A DNA stretch of 64,000 nt from positions 357,887,582-357,951,581 of the forward strand of contig JBAIZL010000002.1 in assembly GCA_036971475.1 (NCBI GenBank). The letters run 5' to 3'. Each line of letters starts with the position of its first letter. Position 1 is the stretch's first letter. Position numbers and translations under genes: made by a program. This stretch comes from Prosapia bicincta. Taxonomy: Eukaryota; Arthropoda; Insecta; Hemiptera; Cercopidae. The notes under the pieces were generated by a model. The model was not told the origin of the DNA, did not search any database, and saw nothing but the letters and a program-made list of their open reading frames with translations. This document shows positions 56,430-64,000 of the stretch, piece after piece.

Positions 56430-56439
56430 TATAAACCAT

Positions 56440-57400
56440 ACTCATGAGACCATCACTCAAACGTATTCCTCGTTTTTAGAAAAATGCAAAGAATTGAAAA
56501 CTATTTAGGTTTACTTCAGGTTCTCCATCCCTCCCACGCAATGTCAGCACTTTCTCTATATCCTTAGTCATATATAATCCCATCCACTCAAACGTATTCC
56601 TCGTCTTTAGGAAAATGCAAAGAATTAACAACTCTTAGGTTTACTTCAGGCTCTCCATCTTGCCGAAGGAATGCCAGCACTTCCCCTATATCCTTAGTCC
56701 TGTATAATCCCATCCGCTCAAACGTATTCCTCGTCTATAGGAAAATGCAAAGAATTAACAACTCTTTAGAATTTACTTCAGGATTTCCATCTTGCTCACG
56801 CAATGCCAGCACTTCCCCTATATCCTTAGTCCTGCATAATCCCATCCACCCAATCTTATTCCTCATCTTTAAGAAGCTATAATGGCTCGACAACTCTTTA
56901 GGCTTACTTCAGGCTCTCCATCTTGCTCACGCAATGCCAGTACTTCCCCTATATCCTTAGTCCTTTATAATCTCATCCAATCAAACGTATTCCTTGTCTT
57001 TAAGAAGGTATAAGGGCTCGACAACTCTTTAGGTTTACACCAGGCTCTCCATCTTGCTCACGCAATGCCAGCACTTCCCCTATATCCTTAGCCCCGTATA
57101 ATCCCATCCCCCCAATCTTATTCCTCATCTTTAAGAAGCTATAAGGGGTCGACAACACTTTAGGTTTACTTCAGGCTCTCCATCTTGCTCACGCAATGCC
57201 CGTACTTCCCCTATATCCTTAGTCCTTTATACTCCCACCCAATCAAACGTATTCCTCGTCTTTATGAAGCTATAAGGGCTCGACAACTCTTTAGGTTTAC
57301 TTCAGGCTCTCCATCTTGCTCACGCAATGCCAGCACTTCCCCTAAATCCTTTTTCCTTTTTAATCCCAACCACCCTAACATATTCTTCGTTCTATAAGGT
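56440..57400. repeat. 131-bp minisatellite, eight units
   Basis: Spacing measured at 130-132 bp from the aaacgtattcctcgtcttta phrase; units also share caggctctccatcttgctca and gcacttcccctatatcctta. Inverted relative to 33770-34290. A 70-codon frame at 57185 is a by-product of the repeat. Confidence 0.95.
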
Positions 57401-57942
57401 GTTGTAAACATATGGACAACTCTCCAGGTCATCTATGTTTACCGTTTGCTACAACGAGAGAAATGATTACTGCAGAATATGGGTACAAGAGCAAACATTA
57501 GCGTTTGGCTATGGTTAGTGGTAACTCTGATATGTGAGAAACGCGTAAAAACCAAGCTCCCGATGTCACCCCGAGACATATACCTCTAAACTAGGGTCAA
57601 ACCTGTTTAAAGATTAATTGCAAAAGATTGTAAATATTTTCCGAATTGGAAAAGCTTCCATAATATACAAATAACATTATTTAAAGTATAAATACTGTAA
57701 TAATTTTAGTTCCTACAGTGCAATAGGATTACATACCTTTTAATGAGAGAAGCTATTGACTATAGATATAATATGTTACACTATTTGCTTCTAATAAACT
57801 AAATCACTACACTAAATATTTGGCAAATATATATCCAAGCAGTAAGTTATAACCAATTTTTTTACGCCAGAGTTGCCCTAGTTCATATTATTCTAATTTG
57901 TTTCCTAAAGTCTAACAAAGAAACTTCCCACTGTTACGTTAC

Positions 57943-58109
57943 CTTATCCAAATGCATACATTCCTTTACAGAGTACAATAGTTCAAGAATCAGCAGTGAA
58001 TTTGTGACATCTCTTAAGCTTAGTAGCTTCAAGGTCTTCAATCTTCTGGGTGTTTTCTCTTCGTCCCCATCATCTTCACCATCGTCGTTTTCGCCAGTTC
58101 TGGTGGTGA
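57943..58109 (-). pseudogene. Conserved exon-like segment in copy B
   Basis: 167 nt between atttttag and AAG|GTAACG. One open frame gives RTGENDDGEDDGDEEKTPRR, then LKTLKLLSLRDVTNSLLILE, then LLYSVKECMHLDK. It is longer and cleaner than the counterpart at 32991, which supports a real ancestral exon: an acidic stretch followed by an amphipathic helix. The arrangement is reminiscent of the C-terminal end of pogo/Tigger-like transposases. I cannot assign it with confidence. Confidence 0.45.
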
Positions 58110-59254
58110 CTAAAAATCTGTAGATGATTCAAAGTTGGATTCAAGGTTGGCGTCCTTGTCATCATACGATCAAAGAAGACATCGAACAACCAAATTTGTA
58201 GAAAGCTGCCACCTCAAGAGCAAATATACACTTTTTTAACGTTAAACCAACAGTAAAAGATGTCGTTCATTGTTTAAAAAAAAGAGGTAGAAACTGCGAC
58301 TCATGTGCTCTTGAGGCTGAGGTTACTCTTCAAAGAAAGAGAAGAAAAACAAAATATATTGCTTTAACTGTTTAGAAAAACAGTAAATATTTGCCTAGAA
58401 ACTTGGGACGTGATGACTTATATAAAATCGCTTTCATATATTCAAAGAAAGGATTAGATCAATGAAATCAGGTGGTAAGATCAAATAATATGGTCAATTT
58501 GCAATGTAGATTAAAATTAAAAATTTCTGTAAAACTAAAACGTATTTAATAAAATGAAAAAACATAAAAAACAAAAAATATGACAAGGTTACAATTTGAT
58601 TTTAAACAAAGTGATATCTTTATCATTTTGTCAGTCTAAAGCCTGGAAAAATTGTGAAAGAATCAGCTTTAAGTATATCCAAACACCACGAAGCTGGGCG
58701 ACATCTAGTTTAGAATAAACTCATTTATGTAGTCCAATGATTTAAAAGATCCGCGTAAGCCTAAATCTTATTCGCATTTATCGCCTGTCTCAATGCTCAG
58801 ACGTCATAGCTTACCTTCTTATCTGTAAATACTTGTTCCGTACGCATCTTTCTCAAGATTCTCTGTGTACGCATATTTAGTTGTACTCATATTTCATATA
58901 ATCGATATAACGGCCCTACCATGGCAGGTTAATGCTACCGTTTCTATTAATGCTACCTAAGGATATGTAGATTTGTTCTTACCATTAAAAAATTCTTTTC
59001 TAGCCTTTGCAGACCAGAATATTCATAGGCATACTAAACGTTCGCATTCGTATTGCAAAAACAAATCAAAACATAATATATTTCTTGAAATTTAATAAAA
59101 TTTCATATTTTTAATGTGTGTTACAAGTTACGAATTATTCAGTGCCTTTGAAAATTACTTTTTTTATAAAATGTATTAGTTTTATCAGTTTATATGTACA
59201 TTTAGAGGTTTTTATTTATAAACTGGCCTTAGTGAGTCTACGCGCTCTTGTATT

Positions 59255-59288
<34 letters not shown>

Positions 59289-59295
59289 TGTGTGT
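59255..59295. repeat. (TG)n microsatellite
   Basis: TG run with one TATG interruption. Between it and 59740 no gene is recognised. Confidence 0.95.
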
Positions 59296-59740
59296 ACATA
59301 ATTTTCAGGTTTAGAATTAAATTATAATTTCCAGCTTCCAAGACGCCCACATTTCGAAATAAACGTAAGGAAACAATCCATATATGAAGATAGCCACCAC
59401 TTGTGGTGCATATTAAAAAAAATATTTACAAGTTTTCGTTTAGTATAAATTCGTTAATTAAGACCAATCTCGAGACCAATTAAAACATTCGAATTAGATC
59501 CAGAACTATATACATACTGAGCTTCTCTCTCCAGTTGATAATAAAACTGCCGAAGCAATCTATTATGTTTAGACGTTTGACGGGAGATCAATGGGCAACA
59601 AATATATGCCTTTATTTATGCTGCAAGTATCGAGGATTTATAAATATTCATTATACAGCACAGACACCCAGTCTTGTGCGTGACAAATCAGTAAATATAC
59701 TCTCTCCAACAACCACAAACTGATGCCTGAGGAGAGCGAT

Positions 59741-60097
59741 AGTTATAGTATAGAAACAGAAAGCGATCTTTGACCCTTTGATGATAAACTAAGTAGCCCT
59801 TATAACTCCTTGCTATAGACTATTCTCACTTTTATTAAGAATGGCCAGATGTTCAATAGCGAGTGAGAAAAGTACCAAGACATGAAATGACAGAGTATAT
59901 TTAGGCTAGTTTTATTAAATGGAGCAGCAGATAGATTTTGACCAGATACTGAGCGTTACTCTCATAGTTTTAAGGAAAGTTGTTTTGTCCTAATTTCTAT
60001 ATTAGATTCAACACTGTTCATCTACGTCATCTGTAACAGGCTCTAGATATGAATAAAGGATTTTTTTAAAATTTACCTCGAATCTGAGTTATTTAAC
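59741..60097 (+). repeat. Errantivirus-like 5' LTR
   Basis: Starts agttatagt and ends gagttatttaac, set by the primer site that follows. An AGTTA-type start is characteristic of insect errantivirus-like elements. Contains gaataaagg near 60052, a possible poly(A) signal in the R region. The other LTR was not found, so the start is approximate. Confidence 0.5.
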
Positions 60098-60115
60098 GGG
60101 CGCCCGAACAGGGAC
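60098..60115 (+). other. tRNA-Lys-type primer-binding site
   Basis: GGGCGCCCGAACAGGGAC matches the 18-base primer site for tRNA-Lys(UUU) at 17 of 18 positions, the first base differing. Confidence 0.75.
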
Positions 60116-60374
60116 ATGGCGAGTTCTTTACGTAAATTACCCGTGATCTATCATCTCGAATATTCACCTGTCACTTCATGTGCGGATCGTTAGAACTTCT
60201 GTTTAAACAGTCAACGCGTTGTCAAAATAGCCATTCAGCGACACTACTTCCAAGGCCTACACCTACCTTCCTGATTGTCTTCTAGAACAGCTCGGCCTTC
60301 AGACTACAGGACAGTCATCATCAACTAGCATCCAAACAACGTCTTCACAACAAAACGGTGAGTACAAATCAAAT

Positions 60375-62200
60375 ATGGCGCTTATCTCGAAACCAATTCC
60401 ACACGACTTATTGAAATTTATCCCAACCTATGACGGTTCCCCACATAAAGTTATTCATTATGTAAACCCGTTATGTAAATTATGTATATTCATTATGTAA
60501 AGAAGACTTAATTACTAGTTATTGAACTGACAACATTAAAGAGTACAAAAGTAATCGCTGGTTGTTATATAAAGCAAGTATGAAAAAACTAGAAGGCCCA
60601 GCCAAGACGGTAGCTTATAATAACGGCTGCGAAACTGTGGCGGAAATAATATGCAACATGAAAAAATAATTTAGAAACAATAGAACAGCCTAAAATATTA
60701 TTTTTGTCATAACTATGTCGAAGACGAGCCATACAAAAAACCGTTCGGATTTTTTAAACAAATTAAGTAAAAAACGAGCAACAGCCTTGAATAGAACTAG
60801 ATTAGACGGAATAAAAACCGCCGCGTTAGAACAACTCATGCCACAACTAGATTTAACACTAGGAACAACCTTCTGTACAGGGATACCTAAGTCAGTTAGA
60901 CGAATTAGTCTATTACAAGTTATAATCTTAGAAGAAGCTAAAACCAATTCTATTAACAACTGCAGTCTGTTATTATATAGATTAAAGTAACACAAACACA
61001 AGAAGATAACTATCATTAGAGACAGTGGACTCCAAAACCACAAAAAGGTTCCTAAAACCACAAAAAATAACCTCAAAATATCTTTAGCTAACCTCAGAAT
61101 ACTGAATCTACTATAACTATCATCAAAATACTAGAACTCGCCATTTCTCTATCATCAAAATACTAAAATACAAGCTCTCAAAATTATTTCAATTCAAGAC
61201 CTTTTCAACAACGATCCAGTGTACATTACCGAACCAATCGAACTGTTTCTATGAGGTCAGTCAAATCGCACCAAAGACCTACAGATGAAATTACGGGAAT
61301 AGAAAATCTCGCGAGTGGAGGGATTAAGGATTTGTAACAACAAGTATCACATTTAACAAAACAAGTAAATGTCTTATTGGGAATAAGTAAAAATCCACTT
61401 AAAGACCCGGATCAATATTCGAATTAAATTTGACTAATAGAAATCTACCGTAGTTTATTGATTGCAAAAGAAAATACATGGTTAGTAGACAAGGTCTCAT
61501 CAAAAAATTATATAAATTCTAACTTAGTAAATCAAGCACGACACTCAGAGGGAATCACAATAAAGAAGCCAACTGGCATAAAACATAGTTCCGAATATAT
61601 TCTCTTTACTTAAGATAATACATTTGGAATAGATCTATAATTAAAAATGTACATATTCGACTTCTCAGACAAATACGTAATTTTAATAGGACATGAGACT
61701 CTAAATGAATTAAACGCAAACTTAAATCTACAACGCTGGAGTGTAATAATAATAAACACAAACAACTACTAGAACTGAAAAAAATAACCTAAAAAAGGGG
61801 GGGAAACATTGTTAAACTACCAAAGAATAAAACTTATAACACTGCTTACTTTTCAGACGGTAAAATACACATTAAAGAATTTTTATAGATGAATTTAAAT
61901 AATTGTGGCAATTTCAAAGCAAATTATATAGTATAATCTAATGAAGACAACGTATAGAGCCGCCCCTTTAGATATATATCAAACGGATGCCACGGAAGAA
62001 TTTAAACCAACGACCAATTTTCTCAAGCCTAGAAACCTTAATATGGCAACTATTGAACATTTATTTAGATTAAAACATAAGAACAAAGAAGACACAATTG
62101 AAATAATATAATTAGAAGGCGCTTATCCCAACATAAATACCTACTCGGAATACACTTATACTTTAGGGAATACATATTCCCTTATCTACACTTGGGGACG
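60375..62200 (+). pseudogene. Errantivirus-like gag-protease remains (insect endogenous retrovirus)
   Basis: Heavily decayed plus-strand coding. Gag-like opening near 60376 (MALISKPIPHDLLKFIPTYD). A 91-codon open stretch at 60715-60990 has no motif of its own that I recognise, while another frame across the same DNA reads PYKKPFGFFKQIK. The protease region near 61620-61760 shows YIFDFSDKYVILIGHETLNE in the place of the family's ...FDGLIG.ETL. After it comes NFLKPRNLNMATIEHLFRLK near 62010, typical of the segment before reverse transcriptase. Many stops; no polymerase, integrase or envelope is left. It is an old, non-functional copy. Confidence 0.62.
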
Positions 62201-62210
62201 GGCTTAGTGT

Positions 62211-63196
62211 GGGTTACAGGCTCCCGTACTGAGCCATATTAATTAGAGTAATAAAAGTACATTATTCACTTCTATAGGCCAGTCCCACTGACTGATTTGG
62301 AAATATGGTCTGATTATATATTTTGCAAGGATAAAAATCTTCGTTTGAATAAATATTGTAAAAACAAATAAAACCAATATTTAGTAAAAGGAATTTGGAT
62401 GTTTTACATTATCTTTATCTTAAAAAAATTACAATATTTTCCACTTCTCCTTAAATTAAGCTTTATTATTAAAAAAATGTATATATAACTCTAAACGTAA
62501 GATAAATTTCACTTTATTTTACTCAGTTAAAGACGTTGTAAGAAATAGTCATTTTCGTCCGTCATCCACTCTACTGCCTATAGTTATTCTTTTATAATTT
62601 TACGTTATTTCAGTTAGATATGTCTAAACATTTCACACGCTTGATGATTTTAAATATAAAAATTAATTAGGTAACAAAGTAATTGGAAATACATTCTATT
62701 GAGGTATTTACATAAACCTAATAGCAGTATTGTGCAAAATCCTCGAGCCTTTTGGCCGATTCGGTGATTAGATATTGGTTAATTGTAATTATATCTGTCT
62801 TTTATTTGTGAACTACTTTGGAGAAGAGTTATTGTTATTCTCTATACAACCGTCACACCTGCAAAAACATAGAAATTATGGTTTTATCTTAATTATCCAG
62901 CCTCGTGTGCTTTTTAAAAATTCATTGGAGCAGAAATTAATCTTCAATAATTATTTTACCTTTTACAAATATTTTATTATTTTGTACGTAGATTGTAGCG
63001 ATAGTATTAAACATTTTTTCCTAAAAATAATTTTATTTATAGTTATATGTTGATGCTTAACTTGTGATATACAATACAGAAGGAATATACACTTTAAACA
63101 GTTTCTGACAATACAATTTCTTTAATGACAGCTAATGTTTTAGCCCTGGTTAACGATAAAAGTACTGTAACGGGTTCAAAATTAAGAATTTAAGCG
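62211..63196. other. No gene recognised
   Basis: A/T-rich DNA; a 92-codon frame at 62775 is Phe/Ile/Tyr-rich without family features. Confidence 0.4.
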
Positions 63197-64000
63197 TTAC
63201 AATGGAAATTTTATATATGAAGAATATAAATATAGACAAACCAGTGGGTCATCATCATCTCCGGGATGGTCAAGTGCATTGCATTTCATCAGATGATCCG
63301 CATCTATCGTATAGTGTCCACAGAGAGGGCATTCCAGTGTTGGGAGCACACCGATGCGATGTAGATGGGCGGCCAGGTAGTCGTGGCCGGTTTGTATTCT
63401 GAACTTGGCAACACCTACAGCTGGTGGAAGTCTGTGGTCGATGGGCCCTGTGGTGACTAGGTTTTCCCATTTTCTTCCTGATGATTGCTGTATGAGGTGA
63501 AGTTTGCTGGCAAGGTCGATAGTTTCATTGATGAGGGCTTTCGTGTTTTGCAACGAAGGCATGCAAATGGGTTATGCCGTGTATGTGCCTTTTTTGGCCA
63601 GAACGTCTGCCCTCTCATTTCCATAGATGCCAACATTTCTTGGGATCCATTGTAAAGCTATAAGCAACCCCCATTCATCAGGTGTTCCAGGGCTTTCTTG
63701 TTTCCATTGTTCTTTTGCTGTCTGTAACTGTATTGCGCGATAGGTTTTGGATAGCCGCTTGTGAATCGACGAAGAAAACTGCCTGTGTAGGGGCTATTTT
63801 GTTTAGCTCAGCTTCTGCTGCTGATTGTACTGCTGCTATTTCTCCATCGTAGTTGGTGTGGGGAGTTCCCACTGCTAGGTATCCCTCATAATTGCGACTG
63901 TAGTAGGCAGCTCCGGTTGCACCTATTTCCGATATTGAAGATCCATCCGTGTATATATGTAACCATTCTGGTTGTGGGTACTCTTCATTGATTGTATGCA
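63197..64000 (-). pseudogene. LINE ORF2 C-terminus with RNase H, runs off the window
   Basis: Another RNase H-bearing LINE, different from the copies at 3.5 and 20 kb. From the window edge inward the minus strand encodes HIYTDGSSISEIGATGAAYY, then NYDGEIAAVQSAAEAEL, then FVDSQAAIQNLS, supplying Asp, Glu and Asp of the RNase HI active site. A frame break near 63680 is followed by RIQTGHDYLAAHLHRIGVLP, then CPLCGHYTIDADHLMKC, a zinc-finger-like tail ending the protein, then a stop at 63197. The reverse transcriptase lies beyond the window. Confidence 0.85.

Larger units (their letters stand above)
56430..59175 (-). mobile_element. Copy B of the ~3.5-kb repeat family
   Basis: Reverse complement of 31915-34290. 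It begins abruptly inside the minisatellite next to a TA run, so the right third of the element is missing. It then carries the conserved exon-like segment and ends near a point matching 31915. Confidence 0.78.

Noticed and set aside
57185..57397. 70-residue plus frame
   Set aside because: Translation of the 131-bp minisatellite.

Overview
This is a eukaryotic, strongly A/T-rich window that looks like repeat-laden insect DNA. There are no operons or bacterial signals, coding pieces carry GT/AG splice sites, and the transposons are typical arthropod ones: Gypsy, BEL/Pao, an errantivirus-like LTR element, RNase H-bearing LINEs, a Penelope-like element and hAT. A hemipteran-like insect is a guess, not a result. 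Host gene content is sparse: single exons of an anoctamin (TMEM16), an SR-protein kinase and a TTC28-like CHAT protein, plus one candidate complete small secreted-protein gene.

Layout. 1-3.5 kb: divergent anoctamin exon (minus strand), then dispersed repeats. 3.5-12.5 kb: a three-level nest. An RNase H-bearing LINE is split by a minus-strand Gypsy element (4249-12006, 185-187 bp LTRs, GTAT target duplication). That element is split by a plus-strand BEL/Pao element (7114-10272, ACTAG target duplication) which has lost its polymerase region. 12.5-18.3 kb: an unassigned reading frame, then a minus-strand gene with a TATA box, a signal-peptide exon, a 29-codon exon and two possible terminal exons encoding a Lys-rich helical protein. 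Its large intron holds a 240-bp near-perfect foldback. 18.3-26 kb: A/T-rich DNA, a second decayed LINE copy flanked by ~140-bp direct repeats, and hairpins. 26.07-28.99 kb: a satellite of 84-86 bp monomers with an 841-bp higher-order period. 29.5 kb: SRPK-like exon.

31.9-35.5 kb is the longest copy of an undescribed ~3.5-kb repeat family. Partial copies lie, inverted, at 2.3-3.45 kb and 56.4-59.2 kb. The family carries a 131-bp minisatellite and a conserved exon-like segment. 36-44 kb: duplicated 362-bp repeat, Penelope-like termini and a GIY-YIG coding fragment, and a truncated Gypsy element. 44.6 kb: TTC28-like exon.

47.3-55.6 kb is the most unusual region. A hAT transposase gene is cut in two by a 7,053-bp element (47904-54956) with long inverted arms, 8-bp (7 exact) target duplications and internal minisatellites. 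It has one short RING-finger reading frame with its own poly(A) signal. 59.7-62.2 kb: errantivirus-like remains with a tRNA-Lys-type primer site. 63.2-64 kb: another LINE 3' end running off the window.

The window is therefore mainly a record of successive insertions. The order can be read from the nesting: LINE, then Gypsy, then BEL; and hAT, then the giant inverted-repeat element. All identifications come from reading motifs by eye; no database search was run.
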